Positions 1 through 8,775 of a DNA stretch of 64,000 nucleotides are shown here, in pieces. The DNA is from Streptomyces sp. NRRL S-337 (lineage in GTDB: Bacteria; Actinomycetota; Actinomycetes; Streptomycetales; Streptomycetaceae), in the NCBI RefSeq assembly GCF_000720175.1, contig NZ_JOIX01000026.1:1-64000 (forward strand), written 5' to 3'. Made by a program: the position numbers and the translations under genes. Numbering within the stretch: position 1 is the stretch's first letter; every line of letters starts with the position of its first letter. Under the pieces are notes generated by a model, which was given only the letters and a program-made list of their open reading frames with translations, was not told where the DNA came from and did no database searches.

Positions 1-2847
1 GGGGTCGGGGTGGGGTTGCGGGTCGCCGTTGTCGTCCTTGGGGATGGCGTTCTCGACGTGCTGCTGGTGCTCGTCGGTGGGGCCGTCCAGTCCGCCGGGG
101 CGCTCGCGGTTACGGGTGTCGGAGGCGGCGGGGGGATCGTCGTGGGGGGCGTTGTGGGAATCGTCGTGGGGCTCGTGGTGGGGCTCGTGCTGGGGGGTGT
201 TGCCGGGGTGCTCGGTGCCGGGCCCGTCGTGGCCGTTCGGGTTTTGGTCGGCGTTCGGGGTGTGGGGGCCGTTGCGGTCGTTCGGGTGGTCAGGGGTCGT
301 CGGGGGCGGGTCGGTACGGGTCGGCTGCGGCTCGGGGCGCCGGGGGTCCGGGCGGGTCGGGTCCGGGCGCGTGGTGTCGGGCCGGGTGGTGCCGGGCCTG
401 GTGGTGTCCGGGCGGGTCGGGTCGGGGCGCGGCTGGGTCGGGACCGGGCGCTGCTGACGCGGGTCGGGGCGCCCGCCGGCGGGCGTACGCGGGTCGTCCG
501 GGCGGCGCGGCCCGTCGAGGCGGGGGTCGTGGGCAGGGCGGTCCGGACGGCGCTGCTGGGTGATGTCGTGGACCGGCTGGGTGCCGTCGGGGCGGCGGTT
601 GGGCGGGGTGGTCCCGGGCGTGCCCGGAGGGTTGGAGCCGCGCGGGGGTGCGGTGTTCGGTGTCGCCTGGCCGGTACCGCTTGGCGTGGTGGTGTGCGGT
701 GCCGCGTTCGGGGCCGCCGGGCCGGTCTGCGGGGGCATGGTGGTGGGCATGCCGACCACCGGGCCCGGCGACTGCGGGCCGCCCTGCGGTGACTGCTGGG
801 GCGGGGTGGGCGAGTGACCGCCGGCATCGGCCGCCGGGGTGGGCGGCGGGGCGGTCAGGGTGTCGGCGGACTGGGTGGTGACGGTGGTGTCGTCGTCACG
901 GGCGTGCGGCATGGGGTCGCCGGGGGCGGGGTCGCGGTGACCGGTGGGCGACGGTCCGGCTGCCGGGGCGTGCGGCACCGCCGCGCCCCCGCCCTGCGAG
1001 GGCACGCTGACGTGCGGTGTGGTCGGACGTCCGCCGCCGCTCGTATTGGAGTTGGTGCCGTCTCCGTCGTGCGAGGGGCTGCCGCCGCCGTCGCTGTAGT
1101 GGGGGGAGGGGGCGGGCGTGGGTTGGGGGGTGGAGGCGGAGGTGGCGTCGTGGGAGGCGGCGGCCGGGTGCCCTGGGGACCCGTGGTCCGGGGCCGGGCC
1201 GGGGCTGGACGGCGGCCCGGAGTCGGGCGCCGGTGTGGGTGCGGAGTGCGGCGCTGGTCCTGAGTCGTGGGCCGTTGCCGCGTCCGGGTGAGGGGATGGG
1301 CCGGGAGTGGGCTGCGTACCGACCGGGTCCGGGCCGGGGTGCGGGCGGGCCGCGTCCGGAGTGGTGTCGGGGGTGGGATGGGTGCCCACCGAGCCGGAGT
1401 CCGGGGTCGGGTGGGTGCCTACGGCGCCGGAGTCCGGGGTGGGGTGGGTGCCTACGGCGCCGGAGTCCGGGGTGTGGCCGGGACCCGGGGTCGGGCCCGC
1501 GTCCGGGGTGTGGCCGGTGCCCGGTGCCGGGCCGCTGTCCGGCGCCGGCGTCGGGGAACTTCCGTACGGATTGTGGTTGTTGCCGCCCGTGTAGCCCTCG
1601 TCGAAGGCGGTGCGTTGGTCCGGGGGCGGTAGTGGCTGGGCCCGGGGGGCCGGGTGCTCGCCGTCCGGGCGTCCGGAGCTGTCGGGTGTCGTGGACGGGC
1701 CGCTGCCGGACCCGGACCCGGAATCCGGATGGGGCCTGGACCCGGAGCCCGTCCCCGAGCCGGCATCCGACCCCGAGCCCGATCCGGAGTCGGCTCCGCG
1801 GCCCGTGTCGCTGTGCGACGGTCCTGAATTCCCGCCTCCACCAGTGGAGTTGGCGCCGCCGGAGCCGCTTCCCGACCCCGACCCCGAGCCGGAACCGGAT
1901 CCGCTTCCCGCCCCTGAACCAGTACTCGAACCCGTACCGGACCCGGACCCGGAATCCGACCCGGACCCGGACCCGTGCCCCGAGCCAGCCGACTCGTTCG
2001 ACGACGACCCCGACCCGCTGCCGCTGTTCCCGCTGCTCCCGTCGGTCCCGCCGTCTCCGCTTCCGTGTTCACCGCCACCGCCGTCATGGTCCCCGCCGCG
2101 TCCGGCGGCGTGGTCCAGGCCGCCGCGGGCGTGGTGGCCCGCGCGGGCGCCGGCGCCGTCGCGCAGTGCCTCGGTGAAGGTCTGGCCGGAGTTCTTGGCC
2201 GCGTCGATGCCCGCGTCCGCGCCCGTCTTGAGGCTGCGGCCGACGTCGAAGCCCTGCTGGGCCCCGAAGTTCATGTTCATGCCCTGGGCGATGGCGTCGG
2301 AGATCATGGCCTCCAGCGCGGAGACGGCGGGCTCCTTGACCGTCTCCATGATCGCCTCGACGAGTGCCTCCCGCGCTTCCTTGAGGATGCGCCGGACGAT
2401 CAATCTGGTCGCTTGTGTGGCGCCCGCCGCGCCGATCTCCGACAGGCCCAGCGTGAAGGGCGCCGCCGCTTGTGCCGCGATGATTTCCGCAGCGAGGATC
2501 GCCAATTGGGCGATCACCGCGACTTTCATCCCGACGATCACCACCGCCCCCGCGTCCATCGCGAAGGCGATCAGCTCGGCCGCCGTGCGCGCGTCGTCGA
2601 GGTAGCCCGAGCCGTTGCCGGAGAACTTCTCCCAGGTCTTGCTGAAGCCGTCGATGCTGTCGCCGGAGTTCGCCGAGAGGACGTTGCCGGCGGCGGTGAC
2701 GCCCTCGGACTGTAACTGCTCGACGGCGTTGGCGAACTCCCGCCAGGCGCTGGCGGACTCGTTCATCTTGTCCTCGTCACCCGTCGGCCAGTCGAAGCCG
2801 AGCATTTCGAGGACCCACTCCAGCCAGTCCGGCAGCATGAGCGACAT
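1..2847 (-). CDS. WXG100-like, polymorphic-toxin-type secreted protein (C-terminus outside window)
   Basis: An open frame of 949 codons runs from ATG 2847 (with a GGGGGA box upstream) to the left edge without a stop, so the C-terminus is missing. The first ~230 residues are helical and non-repetitive (MSLMLPDWLEWVLEMLGF, then hydrophobic Ala/Ile-rich stretches). This resembles the CpnT/EspA-like WXG100 N-terminal domain of large actinobacterial type VII effectors. From ~residue 240 it becomes a Ser/Gly/Asp linker, then a long Pro/Thr/Asp/His-rich region ending in HVENAIPKDDNGDPQPHP. That architecture, an export domain, a low-complexity stalk and a variable C-terminal enzyme, is typical of polymorphic toxins, but the effector domain lies beyond the window and its activity cannot be stated. 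The small WXG100 gene just upstream on the same strand is the likely secretion partner. Confidence 0.8.
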   Translation of the reverse strand, partial: MSLMLPDWLEWVLEMLGFDWPTGDEDKMNESASAWREFANAVEQLQSEGVTAAGNVLSANSGDSIDGFSKTWEKFSGNGSGYLDDARTAAELIAFAMDAGAVVIVGMKVAVIAQLAILAAEIIAAQAAAPFTLGLSEIGAAGATQATRLIVRRILKEAREALVEAIMETVKEPAVSALEAMISDAIAQGMNMNFGAQQGFDVGRSLKTGADAGIDAAKNSGQTFTEALRDGAGARAGHHARGGLDHAAGRGGDHDGGGGEHGSGDGGTDGSSGNSGSGSGSSSNESAGSGHGSGSGSDSGSGSGTGSSTGSGAGSGSGSGSGSGSGSGSGGANSTGGGGNSGPSHSDTGRGADSGSGSGSDAGSGTGSGSRPHPDSGSGSGSGPSTTPDSSGRPDGEHPAPRAQPLPPPDQRTAFDEGYTGGNNHNPYGSSPTPAPDSGPAPGTGHTPDAGPTPGPGHTPDSGAVGTHPTPDSGAVGTHPTPDSGSVGTHPTPDTTPDAARPHPGPDPVGTQPTPGPSPHPDAATAHDSGPAPHSAPTPAPDSGPPSSPGPAPDHGSPGHPAAASHDATSASTPQPTPAPSPHYSDGGGSPSHDGDGTNSNTSGGGRPTTPHVSVPSQGGGAAVPHAPAAGPSPTGHRDPAPGDPMPHARDDDTTVTTQSADTLTAPPPTPAADAGGHSPTPPQQSPQGGPQSPGPVVGMPTTMPPQTGPAAPNAAPHTTTPSGTGQATPNTAPPRGSNPPGTPGTTPPNRRPDGTQPVHDITQQRRPDRPAHDPRLDGPRRPDDPRTPAGGRPDPRQQRPVPTQPRPDPTRPDTTRPGTTRPDTTRPDPTRPDPRRPEPQPTRTDPPPTTPDHPNDRNGPHTPNADQNPNGHDGPGTEHPGNTPQHEPHHEPHDDSHNAPHDDPPAASDTRNRERPGGLDGPTDEHQQHVENAIPKDDNGDPQPHPDP
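1379..1477 (-). repeat. 33-bp tandem repeat x3 inside the WXG100-like gene
   Basis: Three head-to-tail 33-bp units start at 1379, 1412 and 1445; the last two are nearly identical. They encode an 11-residue motif of the type PTPDSGAVGTH in the proline-rich stalk. The array stays in frame, so copy-number change would alter stalk length without breaking the protein. Confidence 0.85.
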
Positions 2848-2940
2848 GGCGGCAATCCCCCGTACGTGGAAGCGGTCGAGCGATGACGGCGCGTGCAGTG
2901 AAGGAGCCGGCGGAACGGGAGGGAGCGGAGGTCCGCGCCC

Positions 2941-3324
2941 TCAGGTCTGGGGCGCCTTGAAATTGCTGATCAGCTGGCTCTGTGCCTCGGCGTTGGCGAC
3001 GTGCTGCTTCATCAGCGAGTCGTTGAAGTCCTCATCGGCCTGGTGGTTGTCGGCCATGGTGTTCAGCGCGCCGCCGATCTCCTGGAGCTTGGCGGCGAGA
3101 TGGCCCATCGACTCGTACATGCCGTCGCGCAGGCCCTCGTAGACGACGCCGAACTTCTCGCCGATGTCGTCATCACCCCACGGCGGGGTGTCCTGGCCCT
3201 CCAGGCCGGTCAGGGTGTTCTTGAGCTTCTCCACGGCGGACTGGTAACGCTGTCCGACGTTGGTGAAGTCCCGTCCCCCTGACTTCAGTGCCGGGATGTC
3301 CGCCTGTAGTCCGTCTCCGGCCAT
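2941..3324 (-). CDS. WXG100 family type VII secretion target-like protein
   Basis: This 127-residue protein has no signal peptide. It is predicted to be helical with a central turn around W-G-D-D-D-I-G-E-K-F, followed by a second helix (YEGLRDGMYESMGHLAAKL). This is the helix-turn-helix hairpin of actinobacterial WXG100/ESAT-6-like proteins, slightly longer than the usual ~100 residues. The next gene on the same strand, 93 bp downstream, is the large WXG100-like protein, so the two probably form a secreted partner pair. No EccC-type ATPase is visible in the window, so the secretion apparatus would be encoded elsewhere. The start is ATG 3324, behind a G-rich box. Confidence 0.75.
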   Translation of the reverse strand: MAGDGLQADIPALKSGGRDFTNVGQRYQSAVEKLKNTLTGLEGQDTPPWGDDDIGEKFGVVYEGLRDGMYESMGHLAAKLQEIGGALNTMADNHQADEDFNDSLMKQHVANAEAQSQLISNFKAPQT

Positions 3325-3419
3325 CTGTGGCCCCCGTTCCCCACGCTCGTCGACAGATGTAGGACAACGTGGCGCGAAGTCTAGTCCTGGACTCCCTTGT
3401 CACATCAAGGAGTTGACTG

Positions 3420-5237
3420 TCACAACGCTGTCACCGACGGCCCCGGACGGCCGGCGTCCGAAGCCTCCGGGCCGGCGCGGTCGAGGCAGCGCAGGGCGAA
3501 CCACAGCTCCATGCGGGTGTCGGTGTCGTCCAGGTCGGTGTCGAGGAGCGTGGCGGTACGGGCGATGCGCTGGCGGACGGTGTTGCGGTGGATGCCCAGC
3601 GCGCTCGCCGTCCGGTCCCAACTGCCGTGCAGGGAGAGCCAGGTGTGCAGCGTGGTGACGAGGGCGGGGGAGGTGGCGAGGGGTGCGAGCAGGGCCTGGG
3701 CGTGCCGGTGGGCGTCGTCGGGGTCCACGAGGGCGGTGAGTCCGGGCCGGTCGGGGGAGGGGCGGCGGACGAGGGCGGTGCGGTGGGCGAGGGCGCGGCG
3801 CAGCGCGGTGGCGGCGTGCCGGTCGGCGGCGGGCAGCTCTTCGACCGGGGCCGGGGTGCTGACGCCGAGGGTCCAGCCGGGCTGTGCGCCGATCTCCCGG
3901 TCGGCCGGGACCAGGGCCCGGAGCCGTCGCGCCGGTTCCGACGCCGGCTCCCGCGCCGGCTCCCGCGCCGGCTCCCGCGCCGGCTCCCGCGCCGGTTCCG
4001 GCGCCACGAGGGCGGTGCCCAGCGCGGCGGCCAGTGCGGCCGCGTCCGCCTCCGGGGCGGCGGCTCCTCCGCGGCGCTCGGCGTGCACCACGGTCCAGAG
4101 GGGAGCGCCGAGCAGCGGGCCGACGTCGGCCGGCCGGGCACCCAGGAGCAGGTGGGCCAGGGCGGCACAGTGCCCGGTGTCGGCCGCGCCACGGGCCGCG
4201 GCCGGGCCGGTGATCAGCGACAGCAGGACCGCGGCGACGCCCGCGATGGTGTGTGCGGGCGGATCGTCCGGGTCCGCGGCGACCACCAGCGCGCACGCCT
4301 CCCGCCCGGCGGCGCGCCCCGTCAGGGCGTACGCGGACAGCTGGGTCCCCGGCAGCGTGTCCGTGGCGGAGGACGGCCCACCGGCCGCGCCTCGCACCCC
4401 GCCCCCGGTGCCACCCGCGGCCCGCACCCCGCCCCCGGCCTCTCTGCCCCCGGGTCCGGCAGCCTCGCCGCCGCCGAGGACGCCGCCCCCGACGGCACTG
4501 CCTCCGACCGCGCCGCCCGCGACGACCTGGGCGAGCCGTTCGGCCGCGGCCCGTACCCGGTCGGTGGGCCGGGCCCCGGCGGAGCCGTGTTCCGTGCCGT
4601 CCGGGCCGAGCAGCGCCGTCCAGCCGTGGACATGGCGGGCCAGCGCGCGCAGCACGGCGCGCGCCGGATCCGGCCGGGCGGCGGCCGCGGCCAGCGCCCG
4701 CTGCGCCTCGCCGATCCGGCTCAGCTCCCGGTGGCGGGCCGTGGTGACGGCCTGCCACACGGCGCTCTCCACGGCCGTGAACGGGGTGGCGGCCGGCACC
4801 TCCACCAGTGGCAGGCCGTGCCGGTCGCAGGCCTCCACCAGCGCGGGCGGCACCGCCTCGTGCACCGGCGCGATCCCGAAGCCGAGCGCGGCCGCGCCGG
4901 CCGCGACCGTGCGGGCCGCGTACCCGTCGAGGTACGAGGCCAGGGCCGCGTCCGCGTCCTCGCCCGCGGCCCCCGCGGTCACCTCCGCCAGGTGCACGCC
5001 CGCCGTCAGCAGCAGCTCGCCGCCCAGGAGGTACGGCACCGGGTCGGCCATCTCGGAGGTGTGCACCCAGTGGAGGGTGACGCCCTCCCGTGGCCCCGCG
5101 AGCTGGCGCAGCCCGAGGTCCGCCCGCGCGAGGAGCGCGGCCAGCGGCACCGGCGGTGTCGACGGCGCGGTGGTCGACGGGGGGCCGGACGGCGGTTGCG
5201 GCGCCTGGGCCGACGGAGGCGGAACAGGAGGCGGCAT
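3420..5237 (-). CDS. PucR-family transcriptional regulator
   Basis: The 605-residue regulator has an N-terminal PucR-type sensory region (about residues 30-180), a variable middle part, and a C-terminal PucR HTH domain ending with the motif SALGIHRNTVRQRIARTATL and ELWFALRCLD. This HTH (HTH_30) is diagnostic of the PucR/CdaR class, which controls purine, amino-acid and other nitrogen catabolism. ATG 5237 is preferred over the upstream GTG 5252 because GGAGGG lies 7-8 nt before it. It is divergent from the sodium:solute symporter and the thiamine-diphosphate enzyme, which it most likely controls (inference from context). An in-frame 12-bp repeat encodes successive Glu-Pro-Ala-Arg units in the middle region. 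Confidence 0.85.
   Translation of the reverse strand: MPPPVPPPSAQAPQPPSGPPSTTAPSTPPVPLAALLARADLGLRQLAGPREGVTLHWVHTSEMADPVPYLLGGELLLTAGVHLAEVTAGAAGEDADAALASYLDGYAARTVAAGAAALGFGIAPVHEAVPPALVEACDRHGLPLVEVPAATPFTAVESAVWQAVTTARHRELSRIGEAQRALAAAAARPDPARAVLRALARHVHGWTALLGPDGTEHGSAGARPTDRVRAAAERLAQVVAGGAVGGSAVGGGVLGGGEAAGPGGREAGGGVRAAGGTGGGVRGAAGGPSSATDTLPGTQLSAYALTGRAAGREACALVVAADPDDPPAHTIAGVAAVLLSLITGPAAARGAADTGHCAALAHLLLGARPADVGPLLGAPLWTVVHAERRGGAAAPEADAAALAAALGTALVAPEPAREPAREPAREPAREPASEPARRLRALVPADREIGAQPGWTLGVSTPAPVEELPAADRHAATALRRALAHRTALVRRPSPDRPGLTALVDPDDAHRHAQALLAPLATSPALVTTLHTWLSLHGSWDRTASALGIHRNTVRQRIARTATLLDTDLDDTDTRMELWFALRCLDRAGPEASDAGRPGPSVTAL
3931..4002 (-). repeat. 12-bp tandem repeat x6 within the PucR-type gene
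   Basis: Six consecutive 12-bp units (GCCGGCTCCCGC and one- to two-base variants) encode an E-P-A-R repeat between the sensory region and the HTH part of the regulator. The repeat is in frame and probably forms a charged linker. Confidence 0.9.
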
Positions 5238-5325
5238 GTGCGAACCCTCCACAGGGGCGGCCGATGAATGGAGGAAACGTACACTTCAGCGTCGCCGCGC
5301 CGCCTCCTAGGGTCAACCCCCGAGA

Positions 5326-5382
5326 CGAGTCCGCGGGACGACGAGCCTTCGAGGCGAGTCCTCGCGGACGAGTCCTCGTGAG
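5326..5382. repeat. Degenerate 14-bp tandem array between pucR-type regulator and symporter
   Basis: In the 245-bp divergent intergenic region, about four units of a CGAGTCCTCGCGGA-like sequence follow one another, at about 5326, 5340, 5355 and 5369. The last two share CGAGTCCTCG exactly 14 bp apart. They lie 100-155 bp before the symporter start. Downstream the leader is pyrimidine-rich until the Shine-Dalgarno GGAAGGG at 5469-5475. Repeated binding of the divergent PucR-type regulator is possible but unproven. Confidence 0.6.
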
Positions 5383-5482
5383 GCGGGCCGCACTCCCCCC
5401 GTTGCGCGCCCGCCTCTCCCCCGCTCCCTCTTGCCACACCCCCCGACCCCTCTCCCCTCGGCGCAGCTGGAAGGGATGGCCC

Positions 5483-6916
5483 ATGGCTGTCGACTATGCG
5501 GTGATCGTGCTCTATCTGGCCGGAATGCTGGCCATGGGCTGGTGGGGCATGCGCCGCGCCAAGTCGAAGAGCGACTTCCTGGTCGCGGGGCGCCGCCTCG
5601 GGCCCGCGATGTACTCCGGCACCATGGCCGCGATCGTCCTCGGCGGCGCGTCCACCATCGGCGGCGTCGGCCTCGGCTACAAGTACGGCCTCTCCGGTGC
5701 CTGGATGGTCCTCACCATCGGCCTCGGACTGCTCGCCCTGTCGGTCTTCTTCTCCGCGCGGATCGCCCGTCTGAAGGTCTACACCGTCTCCGAGATGCTG
5801 GACCTGCGCTACGGCGGCCGGGCGGGCGTCATCTCCGGCGTGGTCATGTGGGCGTACACGCTGATGCTCGCGGTCACCTCGACCCTCGCGTACGCCACGA
5901 TCTTCGACGTCCTCTTCGATCTGAACCGGACCGTCGCGATCATCCTCGGCGGTTCGATCGTGGTCGCGTACTCGACGCTCGGCGGCATGTGGTCGATCAC
6001 GCTCACCGACATGGTGCAGTTCGTGGTCAAGACGATCGGCGTGCTGCTCCTGCTCCTGCCCATCGCGGTGGTCAAGGCGGGCGGCTTCGCCGAGATGAAG
6101 GCCAAGCTCCCGGCCTCGTACTTCGACCCGCTGGGCATCGGCGGCGAGACGATCTTCACCTACGTACTGATCTACACGTTCGGCATGCTCATCGGGCAGG
6201 ACATCTGGCAGCGTGTCTTCACGGCCCGCAGCGACCGGACGGCGAAGTGGGGCGGCACCGTCTCGGGTACGTACTGTCTCGCGTACGCCCTCGCCGGTGC
6301 CGTCATCGGTACGGCGGCCAAGGTGCTGTACCCGAAGCTGGGCAGCCCGGACGACGCCTTCGCGACCATCGTGAAGGATGAACTCCCGGTCGGTGTACGG
6401 GGGTTGGTGCTCGCGGCCGCGCTGGCCGCCGTGATGTCGACGTCGTCCGGTGCGCTGATCGCCTGCGCGACCGTGGCCAACAACGACATCTGGTCGCGGC
6501 TGCGGGGAGTCGTGCGGCCCTCCGGCGAGGAGCACGACGAGGTCAAGGGCAACCGCCTCTTCATCCTCCTCATGGGCCTCGCGGTGATCGGCACGGCCCT
6601 CGCGCTGAACGACGTCGTCGAGGCCCTGACGGTGGCGTACAACCTGCTCGTCGGCGGGCTCCTGGTCCCGATCCTCGGCGGGCTGCTGTGGAAGCGCGGC
6701 ACGGTGCAGGGCGCGCTGGCCTCGGTGACGGCCGGCGGCCTCGCGGTCATCGGCCTGATGGCGGGCTACGGCATCCTCGCCGACGAACCCGTCTACTACG
6801 GCCTGCTCGCCTCCCTCGCGGCCTACGTGGCGGTCAGCCTGGCCACCCGGCCCACGGACGCGGCGGTGCTCGCGGTGTGGCGGGCCCGGCTGCAGGCCAG
6901 TCCGTCCGACGCTTGA
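5483..6916 (+). CDS. Sodium:solute symporter (SSS family)
   Basis: The 477-residue polytopic membrane protein begins at ATG 5483, 7-8 nt after GGAAGGG. The open frame extends further upstream but that part is not protein-like. Features of the SSS/SSF family (LeuT fold, about 13 helices) include the early SKSDFLVAGRR motif after TM1, GGASTIGG and the loop motif SEMLDLRYGGR. The family imports organic solutes using the sodium gradient; the substrate cannot be told from sequence. It is 85 bp upstream of the thiamine-diphosphate enzyme and divergent from a PucR-type regulator. Uptake of a compound degraded by the enzyme is a reasonable inference. Confidence 0.88.
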   Translation: MAVDYAVIVLYLAGMLAMGWWGMRRAKSKSDFLVAGRRLGPAMYSGTMAAIVLGGASTIGGVGLGYKYGLSGAWMVLTIGLGLLALSVFFSARIARLKVYTVSEMLDLRYGGRAGVISGVVMWAYTLMLAVTSTLAYATIFDVLFDLNRTVAIILGGSIVVAYSTLGGMWSITLTDMVQFVVKTIGVLLLLLPIAVVKAGGFAEMKAKLPASYFDPLGIGGETIFTYVLIYTFGMLIGQDIWQRVFTARSDRTAKWGGTVSGTYCLAYALAGAVIGTAAKVLYPKLGSPDDAFATIVKDELPVGVRGLVLAAALAAVMSTSSGALIACATVANNDIWSRLRGVVRPSGEEHDEVKGNRLFILLMGLAVIGTALALNDVVEALTVAYNLLVGGLLVPILGGLLWKRGTVQGALASVTAGGLAVIGLMAGYGILADEPVYYGLLASLAAYVAVSLATRPTDAAVLAVWRARLQASPSDA

Positions 6917-7001
6917 CCGGACACCGCGCCACGGGACGAACCCCCGACGGCCCCCACCCCCCAGACGACCCACCCCGGAACAGACGGAGAGTCACCCGCC
7001 G

Positions 7002-8696
7002 ATGAGCACCACCACACCGGAACCCGCAGCCGCCCCCTCGCCGACGGACCCCCTGCGCACCGGCGGCGACCTGGTCGTCGAGTCGCTGGCCGCGCTCGGT
7101 GCGCGTACCGTCTTCGGGCTGCCGGGCCAGCACGCGCTCGGGGTGTTCGACGCGCTGCGCCGGTCCGCGCTGCGGTACGTGGGGCTCCGGGTGGAGAACA
7201 ATGCGGGCTTCGCCGCCGACGCCTACGCGCGGGCGACGCACGGGGTCGCGCCGCTGCTGGTCTCCACCGGGCCCGGGGCGCTGATGACGCTGCCCGCGCT
7301 GCAGGAGGCGGCGGCCGGCTCCGCCGCCGTGCTGGCGATCGGCAGCCAGGTCCCGCTGGCCGGGATCGGCGGCGGCCGGCACGGCTATCTGCATGAACTC
7401 ACCGATCAGAGCGCCGCGTTCCGCGATGTGGTCAAGTCGGTCCACACCGTCCGTACCGCCTCGCAGATCCCGTCGGCGGTGGCCGCCGCCTGGGAGTCGG
7501 CGCTGAGCGTGCCGCACGGTCCCGTCTGGCTGGAGATCCCGCAGGACGTGCTGCTGGCGCCGGTCGACGTGCCGCCGGTGGGCGCGCTCGCCGTGGCCCC
7601 GCGGGTCCCCGCGCCCCGGCCGGAGCTGATCCGTGCGGCCGCCGGGCGGCTGACCGGGGCCCGCCGCCCGGTGATACTGGCCGGCGGCGGGGTCGTACGG
7701 GCCGGGGCCGAGGCGGAGCTGCTGGCGCTGGCCGAGCGGCTGCGGGCGCCGGTGGCCACGACCTTCGGCGGTAAGGGCGCCTTCCCGTGGGAGCACCCGC
7801 TCTCCCTGGGGTCCTGGCTGGAGGACCGGCACACCACCGACTTCCTGGAGGACGCCGACACCCTGCTGGTCGTCGGGTCGGGACTGGGCGAACTCTCCTC
7901 GAACTACCACACGTTCCGGCCGCGCGGCCGGGTCGTCCAGATCGAGGCGGACCTCGGGAAGCTGGAGTCCAACCACGCCGCGCTGGGCATCCACGCGGAC
8001 GCCCGGCAGGCGCTGGCCGCGCTGGTCGAGGAGACGGCCGGCGCGGAGGCCGCCGGGCTGCCCGCGCCCGGGGCGGCCGGGTCGCCGGAGGCCGCGGTGG
8101 CCGGTGTGCTCGCCCGGGTGCGGGACCGGCTCGCCGCCCAGGACCTCGACCTGGAGCAGCGGGTGCTGGCCGCCGTACGGGAGGCGCTGCCCGAAGACGC
8201 GGTCAGCTGCTGGGACATGACGATCCTGGCCTACTGGGCCTGGTCCGCCTTCGATCCGCGGCGCACCAACGTGCTGCATTCCGCGCAGGGCGCCGGCGGT
8301 CTGGGCTACGGCTTCCCGGCGGCGCTGGGGGTGGCCGTCAGCGATCCGGAGCGGCCGGTCCTGGCGGTGTCGGGGGACGGCGGCGCCATGTACTCGATCG
8401 CCGAGCTGGCCACCGCGCACCAGTACGGCCTGCCGGTGACCTGGCTGATCGTCGACGACGGCGGCTACGGCATCCTGCGCGAGTACATGACGGACGCCTT
8501 CGGCGCGGCCACCGGCACCGAACTCAGCCGCCCGGACTTCGTCGCCCTGGCCGAGTCGTTCGGCGTCCCCGCGGTCCGTACCGACCCCGGGAGGCTGGGT
8601 GCGGACCTGGCCGCGGCGCTCGCCGCCCCGGGCCCCTCGGTCGTCGTGCTGCCGGCCCGGCTGCGGATGTTCGCGCCGACGCACCTGCCGGCCTGA
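7002..8696 (+). CDS. Thiamine-diphosphate-dependent enzyme (acetolactate synthase/benzoylformate decarboxylase-like)
   Basis: The 564-residue protein has the three-domain layout of the POX/ALS superfamily. The N-terminal pyrimidine-binding domain carries a conserved Glu in RVENNAGFAADAYARA, a central domain spans ~190-340, and the C-terminal PP-binding domain has GDGGAMYSI followed ~25 residues later by DDGGYGIL. ATG 7002 is preceded by GGAGAG. The reaction (decarboxylation or carboligation of a 2-oxo acid) follows from the family; the substrate is unknown, and no small regulatory subunit of biosynthetic acetolactate synthase is nearby. It forms a likely operon with the sodium:solute symporter. 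A strong hairpin follows the stop codon. Confidence 0.85.
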   Translation: MSTTTPEPAAAPSPTDPLRTGGDLVVESLAALGARTVFGLPGQHALGVFDALRRSALRYVGLRVENNAGFAADAYARATHGVAPLLVSTGPGALMTLPALQEAAAGSAAVLAIGSQVPLAGIGGGRHGYLHELTDQSAAFRDVVKSVHTVRTASQIPSAVAAAWESALSVPHGPVWLEIPQDVLLAPVDVPPVGALAVAPRVPAPRPELIRAAAGRLTGARRPVILAGGGVVRAGAEAELLALAERLRAPVATTFGGKGAFPWEHPLSLGSWLEDRHTTDFLEDADTLLVVGSGLGELSSNYHTFRPRGRVVQIEADLGKLESNHAALGIHADARQALAALVEETAGAEAAGLPAPGAAGSPEAAVAGVLARVRDRLAAQDLDLEQRVLAAVREALPEDAVSCWDMTILAYWAWSAFDPRRTNVLHSAQGAGGLGYGFPAALGVAVSDPERPVLAVSGDGGAMYSIAELATAHQYGLPVTWLIVDDGGYGILREYMTDAFGAATGTELSRPDFVALAESFGVPAVRTDPGRLGADLAAALAAPGPSVVVLPARLRMFAPTHLPA

Positions 8697-8722
8697 CGCG
8701 CGGCCGCGAGGCCCGAAACGCG

Positions 8723-8756
8723 CGGGTGCGGTGCCGGAGGACCGGCACCGCACCCG
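8723..8756. terminator. Bidirectional hairpin terminator
   Basis: A perfect 15-bp stem with loop AGGA lies between the convergent thiamine-diphosphate enzyme (stop 8696) and the YhgE-like gene (stop 8776). As is usual in Streptomyces there is no U-tract. It would serve both strands. Confidence 0.85.
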
Positions 8757-8775
8757 GCGGTCGAAGGACCGATTC

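Noticed and set aside
10..2715. Long plus-strand open frames (Val/Gly/Arg-rich) across the left end
   Set aside because: They are antisense shadows of the low-complexity minus-strand WXG100-like gene; composition is that of frame-shifted GC-rich DNA.
3397..5310. 637-codon plus-strand frame and 694-codon minus-strand frame over the PucR gene
   Set aside because: Arg/Ala/Pro-rich with no domain; the 605-residue PucR frame in the same place has a recognisable HTH and a good ribosome site.
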